Assembly (NCBI GenBank): GCA_020635565.1
Contig: JACJZN010000008.1
Location: 496,001-560,000 of the forward strand
Reading direction: 5' to 3'
Source of the DNA: Flavobacteriales bacterium
Lineage (GTDB): Bacteria; Bacteroidota; Bacteroidia; Flavobacteriales_D; Parvicellaceae
Length of the DNA stretch: 64,000 nucleotides
Shown here: positions 46,501 to 54,607 of the stretch, in pieces
How the letters are laid out: each line of letters starts with the position of its first letter
Numbering within the stretch: the stretch's first letter is position 1
Translations under genes and position numbers: made by a program
The notes under the pieces: model-generated
The model's database searches: none
Seen by the model: only the letters and a program-made list of their open reading frames with translations
What the model was told of the DNA's origin: nothing

Positions 46501-49500
46501 TCCGGCTGGAGGAACCTGGTCGGGAACTAATATTACATCTGCTGGAATATTTGATCCGGAATCTGCAGGAGCAGGTGTCTTTACGCTGACATATACGTAT
46601 TCAGACCCGGTTACAGATTGCGAAAATTTTGATGATGTTATCGTAACAGTTAACGATTTACCAATAGTAAATGCTGGTAATGACACCACATTCTGTAATC
46701 AACCAGTGCCAGCTTTTCTCTCAGGAATACCAACAGGTGGAATATGGTCAGGAACAAATATTACAGATCCTAGTGGTGAGTTTATCCCTACAGGTGTGGG
46801 TCTTTTTGAAGTGTATTACACTTTTACAGACGGAAATAACTGTACGAATGAGGATACACTAGTTGTAACGGTTGTTGATCCTACTGATGCTGATGCAGGA
46901 TTGGATTCGACTTTTTGCGTTGATGCTGGAGTAGTTCAATTGACAGGTTTACCCTCAGGAGGAACCTGGTCAGGATCAGGGATCACTACTGCTGGATTAT
47001 ATACACCAACTTTGGATGGCACCTTTACGATGACATATACTTTTGGAACAGGTTCCTGCTTGACAACTGATGATGTTGACCTAATTGTAAATCCTTTACC
47101 AATAGTTGATGCAGGAAATAATTTTGACATCTGTATTGATGCTGCAGTTCTGACTTTGTCTGGAACGCCTGCTGGTGGAATCTGGTCTGGAAACGGGATT
47201 ACGGATCCTTCTGGGGATTTTACAGCATCTTCTGCTGGTTCAGGAGTGCATACACTTACTTATACTTTCACAGATCCATTAACAAACTGTGTCAATGATG
47301 ATGTGTTAGAGGTGACTGTCAATACACTTCCGGTAGTTGATGCTGGAGTAGATACTACGCTTTGTAACCAGCCATTTCCAGTCCAATTCACAGGTACACC
47401 GGTTGGAGGTGTTTGGTCAGGGACTGACGTGACATCTGCAGGGGTATTTACGCCTTCAGCAGTTGGAAATTTCACGATCACGTATACTTTTACTTTGGGA
47501 ACTGGATGTGAAAATTCGGACGATAGAATCATAACAGTAGTAGATCCAGTACAGGCGGATGCTGGAATAGATCGTGAGATCTGTATCAATGAGCCCGATT
47601 TTCAATTGAATGGAACTCCTGGAGGTGGAACTTGGTCTGGGACAAATATTACTCCCGGAGGGGTGTTTAGCCCTATTTTATCAGGAACTTTCGAATTGAT
47701 TTACAGTTTTGGTTCCGGAAATTGTGAGACAAAGGATACGATGGAGTTTGAAGTTCATGCTCTGCCTATTGTTGATGCGGGAATTGATCAGGATTTCTGT
47801 GTTTCAGAACCAACGTTTGATTTTACAGGAACACCAAATGGAGGTATTTGGTCCGGGACTGGAATAACTGATGTCAATGCAGGAACGTTTGATCCTGGTG
47901 CGGCCTCTGTTGGTTTGCATGAAATGGTTTATACATTCACAGATCCTATCACAACATGCGTGAATACAGATACTGTATATGCAGATGTACACCCTCTGCC
48001 AATACCTGGATTTACTTTCAATCCCATCATGTGTATTGGTGTTGCTGAAGATATTACGAATACAACTGTTTTGGGCGATTCATATGTCTGGAATTTTGGA
48101 GATGGAAATGGAAGTACTCTGATGGATCCACAACATACCTATGCAACAATAGGATTCTATGATATCCAAATGGTCGCAACCTCTATATTTGGTTGTATAG
48201 ATAGCTTGACTCAGCAGGTAGAGGTCAGAGAGCCACCTATTGCAGATTTCAATTTAGCTCCTGATTCTGGATGTGCACCTTTGCAGGTTTCTTTTGTGAA
48301 TAATTCATCAGGTGTTCAAATTTCTTATGCCTGGGATTTTGGAGATGGAAGTAATTCGACACTTCAGGACCCTGCAGATGTTACGTATTTACAGAGCTAT
48401 TTCTCGGATACAACCTACTATATTACTCTGGATGTGACCAACTTCTGTGGTACTGTTACAGATATTGATTCGGTTCAGGTAATGCCAAGTCCCACTGCCG
48501 TTTTTGGACCGTCCTTTGACATTGGCTGTTCTCCATGGCCGGCAGAAATAGCCAATAATAGCGTTGGATTACCCGATACGTATTTCTGGGATTTTGGAGA
48601 TGGTACCACCGGTACATTCTCAGATTCACTATTTACCCATACATACACAACTGGTATGTCTGATACAACTTATACGATGATGCTGGTTGTGACTAATGAA
48701 TGTGGAATTGATACTGGTTATCATACGGTAACCGTATTACCGAATCAGGTAAATGCATTTTACAATACTTCTCTGACAAATGGTTGCGAGCCATTAACGG
48801 TTGATTTTACACAATTGAGTCAAGGATCAAATCTATTTTTTAGTTGGGATTTCGGTGATGGAAACGTTTCCACAGTTTACAGTCCAACACACACTTTTAC
48901 CACTGCGGGTACCTACACAGTCTCGCTCTTTGTAAATGATGGATGTAGTTATGATACTACTACTGTTGACATCACCGTTCACCCTTCTCCTTATGTAGAT
49001 TTCACCTCCTCGCCAGACTCTGTTTGTGTAAATTCTCCTTTCCAATTTAATAATATGTCAGTTGGATTGGCAAGCTCTACTTGGGATTTTGGAGATGGTG
49101 TAGGAAGCTCATTATTGACAAATCCAACATATTCTTATGATCAAACGGGGATTTATACTGTCATGCTGACTGGAATTGGACTCACAAATGGATGCTCAAC
49201 TACCGTTTCGCATCCTGTAGTAGTAAGTGTTCAGCCGACAGCGGCTTTCACTGCGGTCCCAATGAGTGGTTGTGTTCCATTGGATGTAGATTTTACCAAT
49301 CAGAGTTCTAACTATTCGTTTACAAGTTGGGATTTTGCTGATGGGAATACTTCTGTAGCAATGAATCCTTCCCATACATTCACTCAACCAGGAACTTATG
49401 CTGTTGAATTATTAGTTGAGAATGCGAATGGATGTCAGGATTCAATAGCACAATCAATTACAGTATACCCTCTGCCAGTAGCAGATTTTGAAATTACAAA

Positions 49501-50533
49501 TACGGATGCTTGTTATGCTCCCGTTACGGTAACGACTAGTAATTTAACTACTGGAGCTGTGGGCTATAGTTGGGACTTTGGAGATGGCGGTACTAGTCCA
49601 CTGAATAATCCATCATATGTTTATCAAACTCCTGGCACATATACGATCGAGTTGACCGCTACTAGTATACATGGCTGTATAGATATCGCTACAATGGATT
49701 TTACGGTTTATCCGTTACCAGAAGCAGCATTTACTCTACCTTCAGACACCGCTTGTGTTGGTGAATCCTTAATATTTCAGAGTTTAGGAGATTATGCTGA
49801 TTCAGTGGTTTGGGATTTTGGCAATGGAGATGTTTTGGTTGGTGATTCAGTTGTTTATGATTATCCCGCAATAGGGAATTATTCTGTAACAATAATGGCT
49901 TATGGAGCTGGAGGTTGTGGTGATACATTAACGGTAAATGGAGCTATAGTCATTAATCCAAGTCCGACAGCTGAATTTACGTATGTTAATATTCAAAATC
50001 CTGATCCTTTGAGTGGTACAGTTGAGTTTACGAATTTGTCTCAAGGAGCAACTACGTATGAATGGATGTTCGGAAACGGAGAAACATCAACTGAAATTAA
50101 CCCGGTTCATCGTTTCAGACAAATTGGTGAGTTTGGAGCTTCATTGATAAGTACCAATGAATATGGTTGTTCAGACACAGCGTATCAAGTGGTATTGGTG
50201 GAGTATTTTAAAGGTCTTCATGTTCCAAATGCAATGTATCCAGCTCATCCTGATTTTGAGGTTTCCCATTTTGTTCCGAAAGGCGTGGGACTACAAGCAT
50301 ACCATGTATGGATTTATGATGCTTGGGGGAATTTGCTTTGGGAGTCCACAGATATAGATGCAGATGGAAGACCAACAGGTGCTTGGGATGGAACCTTTGA
50401 AGGAGTTCCAATGCCTCAGGATGCTTATGTATGGAAAGTAGAAGCAATTTTTACAGACCAGACTGCCTGGTTAGGTAAAGAATATCCAAATGGAAGATAT
50501 GCAGCTTCAGGGACAGTAACATTGATCAGATAG
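43529..50533 (+). CDS. Giant repeat adhesin-like protein with PKD domains and type B T9SS sorting domain
   Basis: A 2334-aa secreted protein. A signal peptide covers about residues 1-30 (LLLFHNSYSQC). Then: PKD-type beta-sandwich domains (about 30-790, with WNFNNP, WDFGDGNT), nine modules of about 74 residues with a GGTWSG core (about 825-1490), and nine or so further PKD domains with WDFGDG (about 1490-2215). The last ~90 residues are the gliding-associated type B sorting domain (FKGLHVPNAMYP ... WIYDAWGNLLWE ... GAWDGTFEG ... QDAYVWKVEA). Export through the T9SS and surface attachment or release are expected. The start is a GTG at 43529 (TTG 43535 is possible). The PorP/SprF gene two bases downstream is the usual partner of type B cargo. 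Confidence 0.93.
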   Translation: MILNFLNNIRLSYFVTTLVFQLLLFHNSYSQCHADAGSNAIRCMGSSLQLDGTGSTGSGTLTYTWSPAAGLSCTGCPSPSCNVNSTTTYTLTIEDGNGCTDTDQITVTVAASPTASFTYVQSDPCANFPVSFTNTSVGTGLSYSWNFNNPSSGSDNTSNIANPIHEFISEGNGSQNFNVQLVVTDNNGCQDNVNQVISVDQTPGPVLIDPFNEMKNCDGSNFAITLFNNSVSSSNSNYQIVWGDGSGDFNSATFPPGGVNHTYTANDIFNALFIVTGSNGCIDTSINTIANITNPAIGAANPGGTNGCGPLNLCFPLNNFSSNHPTTYYVVDYGDSSPLDTLPHPPPASICHTYTQSSCGLGGNSYTFRIKAINLCDSSEATISPIRVFIPPIPGFDPTPIPVCTGSPVNMNHTTIPGYNSSCSQSTLVTWDFGDGNTLTQFSVDPTTHSYTAPGTYDIILSAGNACASADSVRTICVEDPPVPQFTITPDTACGPFIGVVTDLSDLSNTCEVTYNWQVIFNGSACLPSAGTFNFVNGTTASDQEPEIEFVDFGEYTVRLTLTNSCGSFIYDQFVLVKGPPQAVINPITAICAGQSVAPEAQFVTCYEDITTYSWTFNGGTPGSSIDSLPGSVTYPSAGTFDIDLAISNACGNFNTTASITVNGAPTGLTPTVNSPLCESDTAIFDAPTVVGLTYSWTGPNGFTSSLEDPVINTVSTLDSGWYYLSGSSGGCPGPLDSVLLSVVPAPAIIINPISATLCEGDQTTLTATGATTYTWSPATGLSATTGSSVDADPTTTTTYTVEGAVGSCSNTTDVTVTVNTLPIVDGGGDLILCNQPIAETLIGTPAGGTWSGQGGITPSGEFTPSGVGTFEVYYTFTDGNLCVNEDTVEINVNDPVTVSVGNDTSICINSGVVTFAGSPVGGTWSGTGVTAAGDFTPATVGTFTLTYALGVGTCQTTDELDVTVDPLPVVDAGSDQSVCIDNGMMILIGSPAGGTWSGTNITSAGIFDPESAGAGVFTLTYTYSDPVTDCENFDDVIVTVNDLPIVNAGNDTTFCNQPVPAFLSGIPTGGIWSGTNITDPSGEFIPTGVGLFEVYYTFTDGNNCTNEDTLVVTVVDPTDADAGLDSTFCVDAGVVQLTGLPSGGTWSGSGITTAGLYTPTLDGTFTMTYTFGTGSCLTTDDVDLIVNPLPIVDAGNNFDICIDAAVLTLSGTPAGGIWSGNGITDPSGDFTASSAGSGVHTLTYTFTDPLTNCVNDDVLEVTVNTLPVVDAGVDTTLCNQPFPVQFTGTPVGGVWSGTDVTSAGVFTPSAVGNFTITYTFTLGTGCENSDDRIITVVDPVQADAGIDREICINEPDFQLNGTPGGGTWSGTNITPGGVFSPILSGTFELIYSFGSGNCETKDTMEFEVHALPIVDAGIDQDFCVSEPTFDFTGTPNGGIWSGTGITDVNAGTFDPGAASVGLHEMVYTFTDPITTCVNTDTVYADVHPLPIPGFTFNPIMCIGVAEDITNTTVLGDSYVWNFGDGNGSTLMDPQHTYATIGFYDIQMVATSIFGCIDSLTQQVEVREPPIADFNLAPDSGCAPLQVSFVNNSSGVQISYAWDFGDGSNSTLQDPADVTYLQSYFSDTTYYITLDVTNFCGTVTDIDSVQVMPSPTAVFGPSFDIGCSPWPAEIANNSVGLPDTYFWDFGDGTTGTFSDSLFTHTYTTGMSDTTYTMMLVVTNECGIDTGYHTVTVLPNQVNAFYNTSLTNGCEPLTVDFTQLSQGSNLFFSWDFGDGNVSTVYSPTHTFTTAGTYTVSLFVNDGCSYDTTTVDITVHPSPYVDFTSSPDSVCVNSPFQFNNMSVGLASSTWDFGDGVGSSLLTNPTYSYDQTGIYTVMLTGIGLTNGCSTTVSHPVVVSVQPTAAFTAVPMSGCVPLDVDFTNQSSNYSFTSWDFADGNTSVAMNPSHTFTQPGTYAVELLVENANGCQDSIAQSITVYPLPVADFEITNTDACYAPVTVTTSNLTTGAVGYSWDFGDGGTSPLNNPSYVYQTPGTYTIELTATSIHGCIDIATMDFTVYPLPEAAFTLPSDTACVGESLIFQSLGDYADSVVWDFGNGDVLVGDSVVYDYPAIGNYSVTIMAYGAGGCGDTLTVNGAIVINPSPTAEFTYVNIQNPDPLSGTVEFTNLSQGATTYEWMFGNGETSTEINPVHRFRQIGEFGASLISTNEYGCSDTAYQVVLVEYFKGLHVPNAMYPAHPDFEVSHFVPKGVGLQAYHVWIYDAWGNLLWESTDIDADGRPTGAWDGTFEGVPMPQDAYVWKVEAIFTDQTAWLGKEYPNGRYAASGTVTLIR
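46001..48000 (+). repeat. Three tandem ~667-bp super-repeats of three modules each
   Basis: Inside the adhesin gene, super-repeats begin at 46001, 46667 and 47336 (666 and 669 bases apart; the third ends near 48000). Each holds three 70-78-residue modules with GG(T/I/V)WSG. The first module of each has the CNQP motif, the second and third have CI(N/D) or CV(D/S) variants, so module order is kept: a higher-order duplication, not random module loss or gain. Confidence 0.85.
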
Positions 50534-50535
50534 AA

Positions 50536-51585
50536 ATGAAACGAATATTAGTTATATCACTTTTTGTGTTGTTTGGAAGCTTGACTCGGGCTCAGGATCC
50601 TAACTTCTCTCAGTTCTTTCTGAATAGTATTTATTACAATCCAGCTTTAACAGGGATCAATGACGGGTTTAGAGTAGGAACATCTTATAGAAACTTATGG
50701 TCAGCGATTCCAAGTAAGTTCAATTCGGGAACTGCTAGTTTTGACGGGGCCGGAGTGAATAAAATGGGACTGGGATTGCTAGCTTCAATGGATGTGGAAG
50801 GCGAAGGGAAATTGAGAACAACATGTGTGTCAGGAAACTATTCTTATCGAGTAATAGAATCCAGAAATTTTAGATTTCAATTGGGAATAAACGGTCAGTA
50901 TGTAAGAAAACAAGTGGATTGGACTCAGTTAGTCTTCAGTGATCAATTGGATGAGGTGTTTGGAAATGTTTATAGTAGTAGTTTCATTATTCCATCGAAT
51001 GAGATAGCTCAGTATGTAGACTTCGGTGTGGGCGGAGCATTAAACTTCAATGCCGGAATAGGAGAGGGTAGAAATGGGAAGAATATGACAGGAACAGCTG
51101 GTTTTGCTGTGCATCATTTGGCTCAACCCAAGGATGCTTTTATAGGAGGCGGGATTGGTTATTTACCTCGAAAATATGTAGTGCATGGAGAATTAAAAAT
51201 TGTAGCTCCAGGATTCCTTTATGCCCCGGCATTTATTTATGAGCATCAAAGTAACATGAGTACATTTCAGGCTGGACTTAATTTTTCAAAGGTCAATATG
51301 TTTGCTGGTATTTGGTTCCGAAATGAAAGTTTCACCTTCAGCCCTCAGAAGTACGATTCTTTTATCTTCAATGTAGGATTTACTCGTAAGATGGAAAAAT
51401 CAAATGCTAAAATGCGAATTGGGTATAGCTACGATTTCACGGTGTCTCGACTTAAAACATCCTCATTTGGAACCCATGAGATAGCTATGAATTTCGAATG
51501 GGGGGACGCTGTCCTGTTCAAGAGACTAGCAGGGAAAAAGGCCCAAAAAGCGAAGTATAGGTTTATTCCTTGTACGGACTATTGA
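50536..51585 (+). CDS. PorP/SprF family protein paired with the adhesin
   Basis: A 349-aa outer-membrane barrel protein with signal peptide (LFVLFGSLTRAQ). The start of the mature part, DPNFSQFFLNSIYYNPALTGIN, and FTRKMEKSNAKMRIGYSYDFTVSRL near the end are typical of the SprF family (quoted ends DPNFSQFFLN and GYSYDFTVSRL). It starts two bases after the adhesin stop, the usual arrangement of a type B cargo gene and its dedicated SprF-like helper. Its last seven bases overlap the convergent TPR gene. Confidence 0.9.
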   Translation: MKRILVISLFVLFGSLTRAQDPNFSQFFLNSIYYNPALTGINDGFRVGTSYRNLWSAIPSKFNSGTASFDGAGVNKMGLGLLASMDVEGEGKLRTTCVSGNYSYRVIESRNFRFQLGINGQYVRKQVDWTQLVFSDQLDEVFGNVYSSSFIIPSNEIAQYVDFGVGGALNFNAGIGEGRNGKNMTGTAGFAVHHLAQPKDAFIGGGIGYLPRKYVVHGELKIVAPGFLYAPAFIYEHQSNMSTFQAGLNFSKVNMFAGIWFRNESFTFSPQKYDSFIFNVGFTRKMEKSNAKMRIGYSYDFTVSRLKTSSFGTHEIAMNFEWGDAVLFKRLAGKKAQKAKYRFIPCTDY

Positions 51586-51989
51586 TTAATATTGGGATGA
51601 GTATTAGATTTAATTTCTAATAACATTTGTTTAGCTGGAACATTGGAAGAGTCCACTTTCAGAATTACATTTAGCTGCCATAATGCATCCTCGCAATTCT
51701 CCTGTCTTTCCTTACAATTGATAACATAGAGTTGTGCCAATTTTAGCTGAGGTTCCAAATTCTTGGGGTTATCTTTAATAGTTTTTAGAAGTAGATCAAT
51801 GGCATCTTTTGTTTCCCCTTGTTCTGCTAATAGAGATGCTTCAGCTACTTTCATTCGTGCATTTTCAAAACTCCCCGTAGTGTTCACTTTTTCGACACCT
51901 TCATTGTAGTCTATAACCATTTGTTGTAAGTACCAAATTATTCCAGATACAATGATTAAAGCACTTATGATTGGTAAGATCTTTTGCAT
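51579..51989 (-). CDS. Small membrane-anchored TPR protein
   Basis: A 136-aa protein with an N-terminal membrane helix (ILPIISALIIVSGIIWYL) and two or three TPR-like helix pairs (ASLLAEQGETKDAIDLLLKTIKDNPKNLEPQLKLAQLYV region and DALWQLNVILKVDSSNVPAKQMLLEI region). Start overlaps the stop of the gene upstream (TAATG), so it is coupled to the putative anti-sigma gene. Function unknown; a partner of that protein is likely. Confidence 0.75.
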   Translation of the reverse strand: MQKILPIISALIIVSGIIWYLQQMVIDYNEGVEKVNTTGSFENARMKVAEASLLAEQGETKDAIDLLLKTIKDNPKNLEPQLKLAQLYVINCKERQENCEDALWQLNVILKVDSSNVPAKQMLLEIKSNTHPNINQ

Positions 51990-53143
51990 TACAAACTTTC
52001 CAATAGTTGTTGAGCTTGCTTTTGGTAGAATTGTCCACCATTTACTATTTGTTGCAATAATTCTTTACACACTGCATTTTTACCCTGTTTACAATAGGTT
52101 TTAGCAAGGTACCATTCCGCATCAATTTGAAAAGTATTGTAAGGATGGTCTTTGGCGATTTTGAAGTGCTGAATGGCAAGATCATATTTGCCAATATTGA
52201 AATAACAAAGTCCACTGTAAAAATGAGCATTCAGGTCATCAGGATATTTGGCGAGAATTACTTTATATCTTTTCAGCGCGTTTTTAAAGTCATGCTGCTC
52301 AAATTTTTCCTGGGTTTCTCTCAGATAATCCTTGTAGAAAATAGTATCAGTGTAAATATTGGTTTCATATAATTCTCCTAATTGATCTTCTTTGTTCTCC
52401 AAAGCAGCAGACGTACCAGTTATAACAGTTTTTTCAAATGTAGGAGGATCAACATAGATCTTGGAGTAGTCAACCAGAAGAAAGTTCTTCATATAGATCA
52501 AAGGAACATTGCTATAAATAATTTCATCTTTTGCTGGAACAACGATATTCTCCAGCGTAGTATTGGCTACGACTTTTTTGATTTCAATTGATTCTTTAAT
52601 GGCAATTTCTTCTTGTAAAGGATCATTTACAACTGAGGATTCAATAATAACAGGCGAAGTGGTAATTATTTCGTTAGCGTGAACAATCTCCAGTTCATCA
52701 AGAACTATGGCAGCTTCGATCTCTTCATCACTTAATTCTACTACCACGTCTTCTTCAAGGTTTATTTCATTGAGTGTGGCTTCATCTGTACTTTCTGCCA
52801 CAGGCATTGAGTTATTTGTTCCATGATCAGGGAAGAGGTATGGACCTAAAAGCATAGTTCCTGCCATGAGTATTGCACTAAGAATTATCGTGTGATGAAA
52901 TTGCCATTTCCTACCATTTTTGCGAATATTTGAATGGACTTTCTCCTGCACTTTTTCGTAGTTTGAGAAGCTTGAAGGAATTTCTTCATACCCTTCCATA
53001 GCGTCCATATTGAATTCATCTTGAGCCATTTTCAGTTCGATATCTCTTCGCTGGGCATCCGTAAGTTTCCCTGATAGGTAATTCTGGATGTCTTGCTCTG
53101 TGAGAGGTCCTCTGTTTTTAAATATGTCCTTAGGATGTCCCAT
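51989..53143 (-). CDS. Membrane protein with TPR end, putative anti-sigma factor
   Basis: A 384-aa protein. The cytoplasmic N-terminus (1-90) has LTEQDIQNYLSGKLTDAQRRDIE, resembling the short helical zinc-free anti-sigma domain seen behind ECF sigma genes in Bacteroidota; a membrane helix spans about 92-112 (IILSAILMAGTMLLGPYLF); an acidic linker follows; the C-terminal part (about 280-384) is TPR-like (FKNALKRYKVILAKYPDDLNAHFYSGLCYFNIGKYDLAIQHF region). Coupled by TAATG overlap to the sigma factor upstream. The anti-sigma role is inference from position and topology. Confidence 0.7.
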   Translation of the reverse strand: MGHPKDIFKNRGPLTEQDIQNYLSGKLTDAQRRDIELKMAQDEFNMDAMEGYEEIPSSFSNYEKVQEKVHSNIRKNGRKWQFHHTIILSAILMAGTMLLGPYLFPDHGTNNSMPVAESTDEATLNEINLEEDVVVELSDEEIEAAIVLDELEIVHANEIITTSPVIIESSVVNDPLQEEIAIKESIEIKKVVANTTLENIVVPAKDEIIYSNVPLIYMKNFLLVDYSKIYVDPPTFEKTVITGTSAALENKEDQLGELYETNIYTDTIFYKDYLRETQEKFEQHDFKNALKRYKVILAKYPDDLNAHFYSGLCYFNIGKYDLAIQHFKIAKDHPYNTFQIDAEWYLAKTYCKQGKNAVCKELLQQIVNGGQFYQKQAQQLLESL

Positions 53144-53733
53144 TACGCTACATCTTTGTTTAAGTCATTAAATTCCTGATTCTGTTCAAGAAGATTCTTG
53201 AGATTCCTTTTGCCATTCTGAATGTGGCTCTTCACTTCTTTCATCGATAAACCTGTTTTATCAGCCACTTCTTTGTAGCTTAGTTCATCAATATAAAACA
53301 ACATTACACATTTTTTTTGATCAGGTTTAAGGTCGTGAAGGGCTTTGTCTAATGCTGATAATCGAATCTCTCTTTCATGATACTTGTTGGGAGAAACTTC
53401 TTCTTGAAGCATGTATTCCAACTCATCAATTGATGTAGAATTAGGTTTTTTCTTTCTCAGTTCCATCAAGCAATGATTTTGAGCTACTCTATATAGCCAG
53501 GATTTGAAATGAGTTACCTTCATTCTTTTTAGATCCTCCATTAGTTTTTCAAAAATCTTTACGGTAGCGTCTTGACTATCCGCTTCATTTTTAAAATATT
53601 TAAGACAAACTCCATAAGTCATGGCTCCATATCTGTCAAAAAGCATTCCCAAATACTTTGAATTTTGCGTTTTCTGGTATTTGTATACCAGATCAGCATC
53701 ACTGTAATCGCTATTTTTCTTTCGGAAGATCAC
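53143..53733 (-). CDS. ECF-type RNA polymerase sigma factor
   Basis: A 196-aa sigma-70 family protein: region 2 (YKYQKTQNSKYLGMLFDRYGAMTYGVCLKYFKNEADSQDATVKIFEKL, quoted key part DSQDATVKIFEKL) and region 4 (LPDQKKCVMLFYIDELSYKEVADKTGLSMKEVKSHIQNGKRNLK; key helix-turn-helix YKEVADKTGLSMKEVKSHI). No C-terminal extension. Directly upstream of the coupled putative anti-sigma gene. Predicted to direct RNA polymerase to an envelope-related regulon; the nearby T9SS cargo genes are candidates only. Confidence 0.92.
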   Translation of the reverse strand: MIFRKKNSDYSDADLVYKYQKTQNSKYLGMLFDRYGAMTYGVCLKYFKNEADSQDATVKIFEKLMEDLKRMKVTHFKSWLYRVAQNHCLMELRKKKPNSTSIDELEYMLQEEVSPNKYHEREIRLSALDKALHDLKPDQKKCVMLFYIDELSYKEVADKTGLSMKEVKSHIQNGKRNLKNLLEQNQEFNDLNKDVA

Positions 53734-53770
53734 CTCTTAAAATCAGTTGCAAAATTAAACTTTTATATCC

Positions 53771-53808
53771 TACAAAAGTCCTTTTGAAATGAAGATTCCA
53801 AAAGGACT
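53771..53808 (-). terminator. Terminator after the plug-domain gene
   Basis: Perfect ten-base stem AGTCCTTTTG/CAAAAGGACT (53799-53808 and 53777-53786 on the reverse strand) with a 12-base loop and a short T run. It separates the plug gene from the sigma operon. Confidence 0.7.
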
Positions 53809-53839
53809 GATTTAACCGTTAAAAAGAGGCATCCAAAAA

Positions 53840-54547
53840 TTATTTTGAAAGTGATTCGTAATACATATCGAAATAGCTCTTAGTTTCAACCACAATAACA
53901 CCACCCATTGTATCTCCATATTTTGCGGGTAATCCTCCAGAGTAAACGGATAAACTTTTAATCCCTGAGCTCGGAATTCTTGGCGTTGACCCCGTGATCT
54001 TTACTCCATCAACCAGATAAATTGCGTCTCCCGCTCTGGCTCCTCTGAAATAGATCTCTCCACCGTCAGCACTTGTAGATACTTGCCCCGTGCCAACCGC
54101 TAACATTGCTATGTTTTGTTTTACTGGACTTATAGCAATAGCTTTTGAGTTGATGGTTACTTTGTTGTGTGTTTCAACTTCAATGATATTAATCTTGGCT
54201 TCAACGATAACAGGAGGCAGTAATAGGTCAGAGGATAATAAAACACTGTCAGCAAATGTGATTTGATCTGGTTTTACCTCATTTCCAGTGATTGTGTATG
54301 TTTGGTATCCTACGCACGATACTACAATGTCGTATTTGCCTGCTGGGAGTGGTTTTAATGTATACTTTCCATCAAAATTTGTTTGAGATCCTACCATTTC
54401 TCCTGAAGCCATTACATGAACATTAGCAAATGGGATAGGTTCCTTTGTATCCTTGTCAAATACCTTTCCTTTAATTTCTCCATAGGTAGATTGTGCAAAT
54501 AGTCCTAATCCTAGTAGGCCAAGCACAAGTGTAATCATTGTTTTCAT
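53840..54547 (-). CDS. Barrel-less TonB-receptor-like protein (carboxypeptidase-regulatory plus plug)
   Basis: A 235-aa exported protein (signal peptide MKTMITLVLGLLGLGLFAQS). Residues about 24-105 form a carboxypeptidase-D regulatory-like domain (GKVFDKDTKEPIPFANVHV, DGKYTLKPLPAGKYDIVVSCVGYQ); residues about 120-225 resemble a TonB receptor plug (KQNIAMLAVGTGQVS, YFRGARAGDAIYLVDGVKITG, YSGGLPAKYGDTMGGVIVVETKS). The 22-strand barrel of a normal receptor is absent, and the frame ends with YYESLSK with no remnant of a barrel after it, so this is a genuine short form rather than an obvious truncation. Follows the type A cargo gene. Confidence 0.8.
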   Translation of the reverse strand: MKTMITLVLGLLGLGLFAQSTYGEIKGKVFDKDTKEPIPFANVHVMASGEMVGSQTNFDGKYTLKPLPAGKYDIVVSCVGYQTYTITGNEVKPDQITFADSVLLSSDLLLPPVIVEAKINIIEVETHNKVTINSKAIAISPVKQNIAMLAVGTGQVSTSADGGEIYFRGARAGDAIYLVDGVKITGSTPRIPSSGIKSLSVYSGGLPAKYGDTMGGVIVVETKSYFDMYYESLSK

Positions 54548-54607
54548 CGTATTGTTTTTTTAGATTCAATACTGAGATGAAAACATTACATAAATTCCAC
54601 AAAAAAA

